A stretch of 38,595 nucleotides of DNA from JANQEA01 sp964530075 (GCA_964530075.1 CAZGXU010000018.1:1-38595); one strand, 5' to 3'. Numbered from the stretch's first letter, positions 25,582 through 33,411 are shown. Numbers and translations are program-made. The notes: generated by a model from the letters alone, not told the origin.

Positions 25582-26370
25582 CTACTCGGGATCGTGCTGC
25601 GCTCTCCTCAAATCCAGCGGGTCCTGGCGGTAGTAGCCGCGCAACTCGGTGTACAGCTCAGGATGGCGGGCCTTCAGGAGCTCCGGCCGGGTGAAGAAGC
25701 ACTCGGTCGCCACGGCGAAGAACTCGGCCGGGCTCGTCGCGCCGTACCGGTCGAGGACCGTCTGGCGGCCGAGCGCGGCGTCGCGGCGAAGGCGCCCGAA
25801 CTCCCGACCGAGGATCCGGCCCCATGCGACGTACCTCGATCGGTCGGACAGCGCCGGCGCTCCCTCGACCGAGCCGTCCTCCGCGTCGAGCTGATGGGCG
25901 AACTCGTGCAGGACGACGTTCCGGCAGTCCCCGACGTCCGATGCCGCGGCCTCGACCGCGTCCCACGAGAGAACGACCGCCCCGCGCGGCGACGACTCCC
26001 CGAGCCTCGTCTCCGTCCGCTCGGTCACGATCCCGATCGGCTCCCGAACGGCCCGCTGGGCGACGTACGCACCGGGGTAGACGATGATCGTGTACAGCCC
26101 CGGATAGTAGTCCGTCGTCCGATGCAGGAGGAGGACGCACGCGTGGGCGGCGATCGTCACGCGGATCTCGTCGGTGATCGCCATGCCCGCGGCCCCCTCG
26201 AACCGCTTCTCGGCGAGGAAGATCTGGATGTGTCCTTTGAGCTCGTTCCGGTCGGCTTCGGACAGCCGGCGGTAGAGCGGCACGCCCCGCGCGAGGATCG
26301 CGTCCCATCCTTTCGGGAACGGACGCTGCCGAAGACGTGCTCTACGGCGCTTGCGAAACCAGGCTCGCAC
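25582..26370 (-). CDS. mtfA: MtfA-like M90 zinc metallopeptidase
   Basis: A 262-residue protein of the MtfA family. The zinc motif NVVLHEFAHQLDAEDG and the downstream Glu in SPAEFFAVATECFF match. In E. coli MtfA is an aminopeptidase that binds the Mlc repressor; no Mlc-like gene is in this window. An Arg-rich N-terminus (MRAWFRKRRRARLRQRP) precedes the domain. Start is GTG 26370 with GGAGAG about ten bases upstream. Convergent with ribokinase (37 bases between stops). Confidence 0.9.
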   Translation of the reverse strand: MRAWFRKRRRARLRQRPFPKGWDAILARGVPLYRRLSEADRNELKGHIQIFLAEKRFEGAAGMAITDEIRVTIAAHACVLLLHRTTDYYPGLYTIIVYPGAYVAQRAVREPIGIVTERTETRLGESSPRGAVVLSWDAVEAAASDVGDCRNVVLHEFAHQLDAEDGSVEGAPALSDRSRYVAWGRILGREFGRLRRDAALGRQTVLDRYGATSPAEFFAVATECFFTRPELLKARHPELYTELRGYYRQDPLDLRRAQHDPE

Positions 26371-26570
26371 CCCGGCTCTCCTCTCCTCGTGTCGAAGCTC
26401 CGCCCAGACTGTAGCTGGAACGGACGCAGGCGCAACCCCCCTCCGGCATTCCCCGACAGCGCCGGCAGGGGACCGGAGGACCGATGAAGAAGGGGTTCAT
26501 GCGTCGGATCAGGAACGTGGCGTGCCCAGAGCCGATCGACGCGGCGAATCGCCAGGGCCTTTCGGCCCGA

Positions 26571-27176
26571 TCATTCCGCGGAGGCCAACGGTATGCGCAC
26601 GATCGTCTTCAGCCTCTCCGGCGCCGTCCGGCGCGGATCGTTCAGATAGACCTCGTAGCCGACGTTCTCGAGCTCGAGCCCCCGCTCCTGCGCGTACGCC
26701 CGGAGCGTCCCGTACGAATCAGCCACGCTTTCGTACGGCCCGATGTGCAGCACCTGAATCGCGCGTCCTCCGTCCGATTCGATCCTGCGGACGGCGGACG
26801 CATCGATCCCCTTCTTCGCGAGAACCTGTCGGCCCGCGTCGGCGACCTGTTCCTCGCCGATCCGATCGGGCACGCGGATCAGCAGACACCATTCCCACTC
26901 CGCCCGCGACGTCGCGTTCGGGTCGGAGAACCACAGACATTCGAGGTTCGGGATCGTGAAGTCGAGGACACCCGCCCCCTTCAGCGCGAACTTCATTGTG
27001 TAGGCGACGCTGTACAGCGCCTCGATCGCAGCCTGGTAGGCCGTCCCACCGGGGTCCCCCTTCCCGTCGACCGCGAGGAAGGCCCCCGCGGGGACGAGGA
27101 GTTCCTCGGTCGTCCCCTTCGCCCGGTACAGCTCTTCGTGATCCTTCTTGAGATCGATCGTCTCCATCGTTCTCAC
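26571..27176 (-). CDS. GyrI-like small-molecule-binding protein
   Basis: A 201-residue protein of the GyrI-like type (COG4832): TIDLKKDHEELYRAKGTTEE at the N-terminus, AGAFLAVDGKGDPGG, then LDFTIPNLECLWFSD and, near the C-terminus, GPYESVADSYGTLRAYAQER and YEVYLNDPRRTAPERLKTIVRIPL. This fold (SHS2 duplicate) binds hydrophobic small molecules. I take the GTG at 27176 because GGAAGGGGG lies five bases upstream; the ATG at 27167 is the alternative. Divergent from the molybdoenzyme operon. Confidence 0.87.
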   Translation of the reverse strand: MRTMETIDLKKDHEELYRAKGTTEELLVPAGAFLAVDGKGDPGGTAYQAAIEALYSVAYTMKFALKGAGVLDFTIPNLECLWFSDPNATSRAEWEWCLLIRVPDRIGEEQVADAGRQVLAKKGIDASAVRRIESDGGRAIQVLHIGPYESVADSYGTLRAYAQERGLELENVGYEVYLNDPRRTAPERLKTIVRIPLASAE

Positions 27177-27266
27177 TCAACCCCCTTCCGGAGCCCGCGT
27201 CTGGACTCGGACACCCCGCGTCGGTCCGCCCGTTCCGCGTGACGTCCGTCTCCTCCGGATTCGGAG

Positions 27267-27294
27267 ATTGAAGGAAGACGCCGAGGTCGGTCAA
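27267..27294 (-). promoter_or_regulatory. Promoter of the GyrI-like gene
   Basis: On the minus strand TTGACC (27294-27289), 16-base spacer, TTCAAT (27272-27267). The rest of 27177-27456 is the divergent control region of the molybdoenzyme operon; I see TTATAC and TATCTA there but no clear -35 partner. Confidence 0.4.
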
Positions 27295-27456
27295 GGCGAC
27301 CCAACGCGGCGACCGGGGCCCGGACGCCATGTGAGGAGCCCCCAATCCTTATACCTTCCAGGCGGAGTTCCTCCACCGAGTATCTACACCTTACTCACCC
27401 GAAGTTCACGGCGCCACGGTAGCGTTCCAAGCAGAACGGGGGCAAAAGGAGACAGA

Positions 27457-28188
27457 ATGCAACGCATCCGATCGAAACGGATGGGCGCGGCGATGGTTGT
27501 GCTGGTTTTCGCGTTGGCGTTTCCGGCGATGGTTGGCGCCGACGAGGCGAAGGTGGCGGAACTCGATGCCGGCAACGATTTCGTGCCGATCGTGACCGTC
27601 GCGCAGACGACGCCGGTCGAGGAGGTCGAGATCCGCGAATATCAGGGAGAGCGTCTCGGCTCGGTCGACGACTTCCGCGAGAACTCGATCAAGGGAGTCC
27701 AATACGTCGACGAGGCGACGTACACCCTGACGCTCGACGGACTCGTGGACCGGGCGATGTCCTGGAGCTATGCCGAATTGAGCGACATGGATCACCTGGC
27801 GAAGCTGGTCACCATCGACTGCGTCGAAGGATGGTCGGTGAAAGCGCTGTGGGAGGGGATCCCCTTGGCCCGGCTGTTTGAGCAGGCCCAACCCGCGGAG
27901 GAAGCCAACACGGTGATCTTCTACGCTGCGGACGGATACACGACGTCGCTTCCGCTCGACTTCATCCTCGAGCGCAACTTGATCATCGCCGACAGGATCA
28001 ACGGGATCGTCCTTCCCGCCAAGAACGGATTCCCGTTCGAACTGGTGGCCGAGGACAAGTGGGGCTACAAGTGGATCAAATGGATCGTCCGCGTCGAGCT
28101 GTCCGATGATCCGTCCTACCGAGGATTCTGGGAGTCACGGGGCTACAGCGACAACGGCGACGTTGACGGCCCGATGTTCGGCGATTAG
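27457..28188 (+). CDS. Exported sulfite-oxidase-fold molybdopterin enzyme
   Basis: A 243-residue protein with a signal peptide (MGAAMVVLVFALAFPAMVGA, no twin Arg) and one sulfite-oxidase/MsrP-type Mo-cofactor domain. Cys122 in LVTIDCVEGWS is the expected Mo ligand. Other family blocks: YTLTLDGLVDRAMSWSYAEL, WEGIPLARLFEQA, YAADGYTTSLPLDFIL, VLPAKNGFPFELVAEDKWGYKWIKW and FWESRGYSDNGD. The family includes sulfite oxidases and the methionine sulfoxide reductase MsrP; the substrate cannot be read. The lack of a Tat motif is odd for a protein that normally folds around its cofactor before export. AAGGAG precedes ATG 27457. The next two genes seem to be its operon partners. Confidence 0.9.
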   Translation: MQRIRSKRMGAAMVVLVFALAFPAMVGADEAKVAELDAGNDFVPIVTVAQTTPVEEVEIREYQGERLGSVDDFRENSIKGVQYVDEATYTLTLDGLVDRAMSWSYAELSDMDHLAKLVTIDCVEGWSVKALWEGIPLARLFEQAQPAEEANTVIFYAADGYTTSLPLDFILERNLIIADRINGIVLPAKNGFPFELVAEDKWGYKWIKWIVRVELSDDPSYRGFWESRGYSDNGDVDGPMFGD

Positions 28189-28236
28189 ACGGATCGACCC
28201 ACCATCGGGCAGGATGGCGGGGGGCGAACGATCGAA

Positions 28237-28551
28237 ATGAGACTCCTTTGGCAGCGCATCCAGCGCCTGGCCGCCTGGATCCTGATCCCTTTGTTGCTCC
28301 TTCAGTTTCTCTCCGGCTACGCCATGCTTCACTGGCGGCTGTTCGGGGGGATCCTGGGCAGGCTGACCGCGTTCAGGATCCACTCGATCATCCAACCGTT
28401 GACCCTCGCCGCCTTCGTCACACACGGCTTTCCGTGGATCCGCCGGGCGCTCGCCAGGCGGAGGATCGCCGGCCGGTGGCTCGATGGGGTGCTCACCGTC
28501 CTCGGTGCCGGCCTGATCGTCTTCGGGTCGTACCTGACGATCCAGGGATGA
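28237..28551 (+). CDS. Three-helix cytochrome-b-like membrane protein
   Basis: A 104-residue integral membrane protein with three hydrophobic helices (about 12-31, 49-65 and 82-101). Histidines at 32, 49 and 63 sit at or in the helices; H49 and H63 are 14 apart in IHSIIQPLTLAAFVTHG, fitting heme-b ligands on one helix face or a pair bound between helices. It resembles one half of the six-helix ferric-reductase/MsrQ type cytochrome b but is much shorter. It lies 48 bases after the molybdoenzyme and overlaps the NfeD-like gene by four bases, so it probably passes electrons to the molybdoenzyme. Heme binding is inferred from the histidines and the context. Confidence 0.72.
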   Translation: MRLLWQRIQRLAAWILIPLLLLQFLSGYAMLHWRLFGGILGRLTAFRIHSIIQPLTLAAFVTHGFPWIRRALARRRIAGRWLDGVLTVLGAGLIVFGSYLTIQG

Positions 28552-29075
28552 CCGGACGAAAGGACCCGACGACTCGCCGCGGACGAAAGGGAGCGCTCCG
28601 CCTCCCTCGGGGGGCCGGCGCCTATCTCACGCGCGAGGTCGCCGAACTCGCGCTCTTGGTCGGCGCCCTCGCGACGGTCGGTTCGACCACCCACGTCCCG
28701 ACTTGGATCCTCGTCGGGCTGCCCGTCGCCAAGGTACTCGCGTCGGTGGCCTTCTACGCCCTCTTCCTTCGCCGGGCGTTCCGGCGTCCGGCCCACCTCG
28801 GGACGGCGGACCTCGTCGGAAGGACCGCAAGCGCCGTGACTCCGCTCCGGCCAGCGGGCCAAGTCAAGGTCGACGGCGAGATCTGGTCCGCACGGAGCAT
28901 CGACCGGCGCACCATCGCACGTCACGCCGATGTCGAGATCGTCGGGGTGCGCGGGAACACCGTCCTCGTCACGGAGCCGATTCGCGGGGAATCGGTGGCT
29001 GGACGGGTATTGGAATCCGAGCGGGGCCTGCTAGAATGGCGAGGATCCAACGATCGCCTTGGGGGCGATCGATGA
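28548..29075 (+). CDS. NfeD-like membrane protein
   Basis: A 175-residue protein with two helices (about residues 29-49 and 52-76) and a C-terminal OB fold of the NfeD type: DLVGRTASAVTPLRPAGQVK followed by VDGEIWSARS and VEIVGVRGNTVLVTEP. NfeD proteins usually pair with stomatin-like proteins or membrane proteases in membrane quality control; no stomatin is present here. The ATG overlaps the stop of the cytochrome-like gene (ATGA), so translation is coupled. Confidence 0.85.
   Translation: MTGRKDPTTRRGRKGALRLPRGAGAYLTREVAELALLVGALATVGSTTHVPTWILVGLPVAKVLASVAFYALFLRRAFRRPAHLGTADLVGRTASAVTPLRPAGQVKVDGEIWSARSIDRRTIARHADVEIVGVRGNTVLVTEPIRGESVAGRVLESERGLLEWRGSNDRLGGDR
29010..29037 (+). promoter_or_regulatory. 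Promoter of the gene at 29091
   Basis: TTGGAA (29010-29015), 16-base spacer, TAGAAT (29032-29037), within the end of the NfeD-like gene. Leader about 45 bases. Confidence 0.45.
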
Positions 29076-29090
29076 GATGAAGGGGGAATC

Positions 29091-29738
29091 ATGAAGAAGA
29101 CCTTGCTCGTCGCGGCGGCGTTGCTCCTCCTCGTCCCTGCGGCGAGCGCCGTGGATCTCGAGTCGATCTCTCTCGGGTTCCATCTGAATCCCGCCCTGGA
29201 GAGGGAGGATGGCCGGCGGCCGTGGGAGCTTTCCATATCGCTCGGCGCCGTCGCCGTGGTCGGAACATCGAGCAGCGTTGAGCTTGTCACGGTGGTCGAT
29301 TCGCTGCCCTCGAGCCTCGGAGCGACGATCCTCTATCGGTGGGACCTCTCCAATCCGTTCACCGTCGGCGTGGGGCTCAACATGTTCTGGAGTTTCGAGT
29401 CCGAGGAGACGCTCCTGCGGACGGTCATCGGCAGCTTCGCGCACGCTTCTGCGCAGACGAGGCTCTTCCCCGATTTCGTCGGTGAGGTGGGGGTGTCGTT
29501 CCCGCTGGTCGCGTTCGCGCGGCAGATCGAGGGTTGGGAAATCCTGCCCTTGGCCGAGCTACCGTCCGTTCATCTGGCCGGGGAATGGAGCGGTCTCGCA
29601 AGTTCGGCGATCCAGGGACGGCTCACCCTCCAGCCGGTGATCACCGATACGACGCAGTTCGAGAATCCGATCGGGCGAGTCAACGACGACCTCCTCGTCC
29701 TGCCGACGTATTCCGCATTCCTGCGCTTCTTTCCGTAG
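29091..29738 (+). CDS. Outer-membrane beta-barrel-like protein
   Basis: A 215-residue protein with a signal peptide (MKKTLLVAAALLLLVPAASA). Amphipathic strands follow, such as ESISLGFHLNPALE, WELSISLGAVAVVG, SLGATILYRWDLSNPFTVGV and GEVGVSFPLVAFA. The C-terminal TYSAFLRFFP fits a barrel-closing strand. No family recognised. GAAGGGGG precedes the ATG, 15 bases after the NfeD-like stop; it may be read with that operon or from its own promoter. Confidence 0.78.
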   Translation: MKKTLLVAAALLLLVPAASAVDLESISLGFHLNPALEREDGRRPWELSISLGAVAVVGTSSSVELVTVVDSLPSSLGATILYRWDLSNPFTVGVGLNMFWSFESEETLLRTVIGSFAHASAQTRLFPDFVGEVGVSFPLVAFARQIEGWEILPLAELPSVHLAGEWSGLASSAIQGRLTLQPVITDTTQFENPIGRVNDDLLVLPTYSAFLRFFP

Positions 29739-29924
29739 ACGGCGGCGGCCGAACGCAAGGGACGAGAATCACAAACCGCCCACCGTTCCTTGTCATCCCC
29801 TTCACAGTCGCTCTGCAGACTTCCCGTTCGGCCGACAGAGGGATGAACGGACGAAGCGCAAGATGAACAGGACGTCGCATGACGGGGATCCATGGTCCTA
29901 GGGCGGCATCCGGGTGCGGAACCA

Positions 29925-29947
29925 GCTTGGGGATCCGATCCCCGAGC
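29925..29947 (+). promoter_or_regulatory. Strong hairpin upstream of the YHS gene
   Basis: GCTTGGGGAT-CCG-ATCCCCGAGC forms a ten-pair stem (one G-T) with a three-base loop, 40 bases before the YHS ATG. GGGCGGGGTTTT follows, so it could end transcripts from the gene at 29091 or act as a leader structure for YHS. No gene is evident in the rest of 29739-29986. Confidence 0.55.
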
Positions 29948-29986
29948 GGGCGGGGTTTTGAGGTAAGGACGAAGGGAGGTGGCATC

Positions 29987-30184
29987 ATGGCGATCGATCC
30001 GGTCTGCAAGATGGCCGTTGACGAGAACGCTCCGGCGGCTACGTCGGAGTACAAGGGAGTGACGTACTACTTCTGCGCCCCCGGGTGCAAGGTCGCGTTC
30101 GATGAAGACCCCGAGAAATACCTCCGGAAAGGCGGGAGGCGTTCGCTCCTGTCGCGGCTGATCCCGACGAGGAAGTCTGGTTGA
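29987..30184 (+). CDS. YHS-domain metal-binding protein
   Basis: A 65-residue protein that is almost only a YHS domain: DPVCKMAVDENAPAATSEYK then VTYYFCAPGCKVAFDEDPEKYL. The first Cys (PVCKM) and the pair in FCAPGC are those of the family, which is found in heavy-metal ATPases and monooxygenases and binds metal or acts as a small chaperone. A basic tail follows. ATG 29987 has GAAGGGAGG upstream. DJ-1/PfpI follows after 43 bases. Confidence 0.9.
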   Translation: MAIDPVCKMAVDENAPAATSEYKGVTYYFCAPGCKVAFDEDPEKYLRKGGRRSLLSRLIPTRKSG

Positions 30185-30208
30185 CGAGGCGCGATCGCGG
30201 GATACTGT
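30181..30208 (+). promoter_or_regulatory. Promoter of the DJ-1/PfpI gene
   Basis: TTGACG (30181-30186) overlaps the YHS stop; 16-base spacer; TACTGT (30203-30208). Co-transcription with YHS is also possible. Confidence 0.4.
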
Positions 30209-30227
30209 CCACTCGGAAGGAGACCGC

Positions 30228-30755
30228 ATGAACCTGAAGGAGAAGACGATCGGAATCCTGGTTGAGGACCAGCACGAGGACATCGAGCTCTGGTATCCGC
30301 TCCTCCGGATGCGCGAGGCCGGAGCGAAGGTCATCGTCATCGGCATGGAGAAAGGGAAACGGTACACGGGGAAGCACGGGTATCCGGTGACCGCCGACGC
30401 ATCGGTCGCCGAGATCTCGCCGGATCGGCTGTCGGCCCTGATCGTCCCCGGCGGGTACGCACCGGACAGAATGCGGGTCCATGACGAACTGGTCGACCTC
30501 GTCCGCGCCGCCGACACGCGGGGGAAGGTCATCGCGATGATCTGTCACGCAGGCTGGGTGGGGATCTCCGCCGGCGTCGTCGACGGCAAGCGCGCCACAT
30601 CGGTCCGGTCGATCCGCGACGACATGGCGAACGCGGGCGCCGAGTGGGTCGACGAGGAGGTCGTCGTCGACGGAAACCTGATCACCTCGCGAACGCCGCT
30701 GGACCTTCCCGCCTTCTGCCGGGCGATCATCGACAAGCTCGTCGGGGCCGAGTAG
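30228..30755 (+). CDS. DJ-1/PfpI-family protein
   Basis: A 175-residue protein of the PfpI/YhbO/DJ-1 family. The active-site Glu sits in EDQHEDIELWYPLLRMREAG. The nucleophilic Cys and adjacent His are in VIAMICHAGWVGIS. LIVPGGYAPDRMRVH and LITSRTPLDLPAF complete the pattern. Members act as proteases, glyoxalase-like enzymes or protein/nucleotide deglycases; the role here is unknown. The ATG has AAGGAGA upstream. The placement beside YHS suggests a stress or metal link, which is only inference. Confidence 0.93.
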   Translation: MNLKEKTIGILVEDQHEDIELWYPLLRMREAGAKVIVIGMEKGKRYTGKHGYPVTADASVAEISPDRLSALIVPGGYAPDRMRVHDELVDLVRAADTRGKVIAMICHAGWVGISAGVVDGKRATSVRSIRDDMANAGAEWVDEEVVVDGNLITSRTPLDLPAFCRAIIDKLVGAE

Positions 30756-30847
30756 CCGCCGGGCCTCTTGACATTCGGAGCTCCGGTCCGGAACTCCCAG
30801 GCGACCCTGGCACCGGTCGGCCCTGCCCCAGCGAGCGCATACGGGAC

Positions 30848-30869
30848 CGGGCTCGACGTTCGAACCCCG
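30848..30869. terminator. Hairpin between convergent genes
   Basis: CGGG-TCGA...TCGA-CCCG forms about eight pairs with a small internal bulge, between the DJ-1 stop (30755) and the stop of the minus-strand small gene (30890). There is no T-run, so a terminator role is tentative. A second dyad, GGAGcTCCGGtCCGGAaCTCC, lies at 30777-30797. Confidence 0.3.
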
Positions 30870-30889
30870 TGTCGCACGTTCGATCGCTT

Positions 30890-30976
30890 CTACCCGAAGA
30901 GGATCACGACGAGGAGCAGCGCCAACGCGACGCCGCAGACCAGGCGGACGGCTCTCAGGGTTGTCGTTCGATCCAT
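30890..30976 (-). CDS. 28-residue single-helix membrane peptide
   Basis: MDRTTTLRAVRLVCGVALAL followed by LLVVILFG: a short positive N-terminus and one hydrophobic helix ending at the C-terminus. CGGAGGTGG before the ATG is a strong ribosome binding site. The same frame is open to an ATG at 31024, but without such a site. Small membrane peptides of this kind often modulate a larger membrane protein; no partner can be named. Confidence 0.55.
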   Translation of the reverse strand: MDRTTTLRAVRLVCGVALALLLVVILFG

Positions 30977-31214
30977 CGTCCACCTCCGTTCTCGCTCGTC
31001 GATTTGAACCTTGCGACGGATCATGAAGCTTCGAGGGTGCCTTCGACCTGTGGCGGATCCGTGGCGGAGATCTGTGCCTCCGATGTGCCCGGCGCGGTGG
31101 CGGGCTCAGCGCCGAAGGGAAGCGATCATGGACCGCAGATGTCGCGGAGGGATTCGGCGTCCGTGCGCGCCCGGCAGTGCCTCCGCTCCGGAAGACGGTC
31201 CTCCGCCCTCCCGG

Positions 31215-31346
31215 TCAGAGCGGAACGCCGACCGGAGCGAACGCCCCCGTCCCATCGCCGAGCCGCCAAGTCCGGCGGTCGAGGAGCGCGACCTCGCTGC
31301 CTTCGCGATGAATCTCGAGGCCGCACTCCCCGTGGATCTGCGGCAC
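31215..31346 (-). CDS. Possible 43-residue protein downstream of DOMON gene
   Basis: From a GTG ten bases after the DOMON stop, the frame reads VPQIHGECGLEIHREGSEVA, then LLDRRTWRLGDGTGAFAPVG and ends VPL. Third positions are mostly G or C as in real genes nearby. There is no clear ribosome binding site, so it may depend on coupling with the DOMON gene, or be a remnant. Family unknown. The stretch 30977-31214 holds nothing else I can support. Confidence 0.3.
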   Translation of the reverse strand: MPQIHGECGLEIHREGSEVALLDRRTWRLGDGTGAFAPVGVPL

Positions 31347-31355
31347 GGCGGTCTT

Positions 31356-32087
31356 CTACGGAGCCTCGTCGAGTCGGATCTCGCCGGTCCCGCGGCGGCT
31401 GTGGCGCGTCGTGAAGCCGTCTATCAGGTCGTGATAGGCGACCAATATGGTGTACGTGTTCCCCGGAACGAGCGGCTTGTCCATCGGGTCGCCCGAGTCG
31501 AGCGGGATGATGAACTCGATAACCGTCTGATCGGTCCACTCGGCCCCGGCAGCGGAGAGGATGTTGTCGACGCCGCCACCATCGACGTCGGCCATGTGAG
31601 CCGTCGCCTCGGTCCCGAAGTCGTCGCGCAAGTAGGCGTTGCCATCCTGGACGTAGCCGAGGATCATGTTTGCGCCTTCCATCTGACGGACGGGATCGAA
31701 CCCGATCGCCACGTATCCGGTCCCCGGAGAGACCAGACCGACGCGGAGGTACGTCGCATCGTTCGCCCAGTAGACCTCGACACCGGCAACCTCCGTGCTG
31801 TGCGCATACTCGGTCGCCCCGATCGCGCCGTCGATCGAGTAGCCGATGGCCGGCGCGGCCTCCTCGGGAGCGACTTCCGGTTGTTCAGGCGCCTCCCCCG
31901 CTTCCGTCTCTTCCGCTTCCGGTTGACTCACAACGGGCCGTTCTTCGCTGGCGACGCCCGGCTCGACCTCGACGATCGCCGGGATCTGGGACGCCGGCTC
32001 CCGCTCGGGCAACACGAGAGGGAGCAGCAGGAAGACAGCGAATCCCACCGCGAGGACGCCAAGGATGATCAACCAAGTGCTGTTCAT
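31356..32087 (-). CDS. Membrane-anchored DOMON-domain protein (probable heme b)
   Basis: A 243-residue protein: one N-terminal helix (residues 4-27) with no cleavage site, then a long Pro/Glu/Ala-rich linker (to about 80), then a DOMON beta-sandwich. Met136 in FDPVRQMEGANMILGYV and His229 in TTRHSRRGTG fall where the heme iron ligands of cytochrome-type DOMON domains lie (Met early, His near the C-terminus, before the rG...l pattern). It therefore probably binds heme b outside the membrane and carries electrons; a sugar-binding DOMON is the alternative. The ATG has GAGGAGGGG upstream and a promoter of its own. It has a close paralogue directly upstream (32212-32883). Confidence 0.85.
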   Translation of the reverse strand: MNSTWLIILGVLAVGFAVFLLLPLVLPEREPASQIPAIVEVEPGVASEERPVVSQPEAEETEAGEAPEQPEVAPEEAAPAIGYSIDGAIGATEYAHSTEVAGVEVYWANDATYLRVGLVSPGTGYVAIGFDPVRQMEGANMILGYVQDGNAYLRDDFGTEATAHMADVDGGGVDNILSAAGAEWTDQTVIEFIIPLDSGDPMDKPLVPGNTYTILVAYHDLIDGFTTRHSRRGTGEIRLDEAP

Positions 32088-32120
32088 GATTCCCCTCCTC
32101 TCACTCGTTGCGCCTCAAGG

Positions 32121-32149
32121 ACTGTAGACCATCCGATCGCATCGGGCAA
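32121..32149 (-). promoter_or_regulatory. Promoter of the first DOMON gene
   Basis: On the minus strand TTGCCC (32149-32144), 17-base spacer, TACAGT (32126-32121). Leader about 27 bases with a strong ribosome binding site. Confidence 0.5.
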
Positions 32150-32211
32150 CAGCCCGACCGCCCCTCTCCGTCGAGGGCGATGAGACCGGTCGGCGCGTCG
32201 GGTTCGATCGC

Positions 32212-32883
32212 CTACGGCGCTGCGTCGAGGCGCATCGTCCCGGAACCGCGCTGGCTGTGCCGGACCGCGAAGCTGTCGCTCGTGTCGTGATAGGCGACGA
32301 GGATCCGGTACGTCTCGCCGGGGACGAGCGTCTTGTCGTACGGGTCGCGCGTCACGAGCGGGATCACGAATTCGACCGTCGTTCGTCCGCCCTCCTCACG
32401 CCCCGCCGCCTCGAGGATGTCGTCCGTTCCTCCGAGGAGTGTGTCCGCCGTGTGACTGACCGATCCATTCCCGTAGTCGTCGCGCATCTTCAGCGTTCCG
32501 TCCTCCACCGCCCCGAGGATGAAGTTCGCCCCTTGCATTCGGTGATCCGGGTCGAACCCGATCGCCACGTATCCGATTCCCGGGCTCATCAGTCCGACGC
32601 GGAGGAAGTTGATGTCGTTCGACCAGTGGACCTCGAAGCCGCCCGCGTCCATTCTGTGCGCGTACTCCCCCGGGAAGACCACGCCGTCGATGGCGACCGG
32701 TATGACGGGGGCCGGCTCGATCGACTCCGGCGGCTCCGCGGCGGGGACTTCCTCAACCGGCGCCGGCTCCGAAGGCTCCAGGTCGAGCGGCGGCCGGGTC
32801 GCGACCTGCTCGGGGAAGAGAAGCGTGGCGACGACCATCAGAACCAACACCGTGGCGACGCTGACCCAAAACGTACCGTTCAA
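32212..32883 (-). CDS. Membrane-anchored DOMON-domain protein (paralogue)
   Basis: A 223-residue paralogue of the neighbouring DOMON protein with the same plan: N-terminal helix (residues 4-23), Pro/Glu-rich linker to about 63, DOMON domain. The probable heme ligands are kept with identical spacing: Met116 in DPDHRMQGANFILG and His209 in AVRHSQRGSG, 93 residues apart in both proteins. The start is TTG 32883 with GGGAGGTGAG upstream. The linkers differ much more than the domains, as after an old duplication. It lies 124 bases upstream of its paralogue, which has its own promoter. Confidence 0.85.
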   Translation of the reverse strand: MNGTFWVSVATVLVLMVVATLLFPEQVATRPPLDLEPSEPAPVEEVPAAEPPESIEPAPVIPVAIDGVVFPGEYAHRMDAGGFEVHWSNDINFLRVGLMSPGIGYVAIGFDPDHRMQGANFILGAVEDGTLKMRDDYGNGSVSHTADTLLGGTDDILEAAGREEGGRTTVEFVIPLVTRDPYDKTLVPGETYRILVAYHDTSDSFAVRHSQRGSGTMRLDAAP

Positions 32884-32949
32884 CGGCGTCTCACCTCCCG
32901 TCCCAGCGCGTTCGAATCCGCTCGAACGGCGGATCGATAGGGCCCCGCG

Positions 32950-33411
32950 CTACGGATCGATGCCCAGCTGGAATCGGAACTCCAAGAACGGGTACAACGC
33001 CCCACCGCCGATCGATACGGCCAGGTTGGCGGCCAGATGCGCAACCAGGGTCTGGCCGAACGTGTACCCGACGCCGGCTGTCAGGTACGTCGACCCGAAA
33101 TACGGCAGCAGGTTGGTGACGTGCCCGAAGCACAGGGCCAGCGCCCCGGCCGTCGCGATCGTGTCACGGATGGAGAGCGCATCGAAGGTCGTGTAGGTCT
33201 GGAGGGCTGTTTCCCAAACGAACGTCGTCCCGAGGATCCGCCCGTACGCCTCGAGCCCGAAACTGAACGAAGAGAAGCCGAACGATGTCGAGATCGGAAG
33301 TCCGAGCCCGAACTCCGTCCGTGCCCGCGCGCTCGCCGCCAGCGCCGGCACGACGATCAGCGCCGTCAGCGCCGCGAGCAGCACCACCGTCTTGGCACCC
33401 CTCGTCCTCAT
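32950..33411 (-). CDS. Small secreted or outer-membrane-like protein
   Basis: A 153-residue protein with a signal peptide (KTVVLLAALTALIVVPALAAS) and a Gly/Phe/Thr-rich mature part (TEFGLGLPISTSFGFSSFSF, LTAGVGYTFGQTLVAH, GALYPFLEFRFQLGIDP) with strand-like alternation. Family unknown. ATG 33411 has GGAAGGGGGAGGG directly before it; the open frame upstream to 33609 is not the gene. Promoter seen at 33443-33471. Confidence 0.75.
   Translation of the reverse strand: MRTRGAKTVVLLAALTALIVVPALAASARARTEFGLGLPISTSFGFSSFSFGLEAYGRILGTTFVWETALQTYTTFDALSIRDTIATAGALALCFGHVTNLLPYFGSTYLTAGVGYTFGQTLVAHLAANLAVSIGGGALYPFLEFRFQLGIDP

Noticed and set aside
26484..27242. Open frame with ATG and GGAGG-like site on the plus strand
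   Set aside because: The start looks good, but the frame immediately becomes antisense to the GyrI-like gene and shows no family or coding bias.
30848..30869. TTCGAAC resembling a tRNA T-loop
   Set aside because: The flanking bases do not pair as a T-arm and no acceptor or anticodon arm can be built; it is part of a hairpin between convergent genes.
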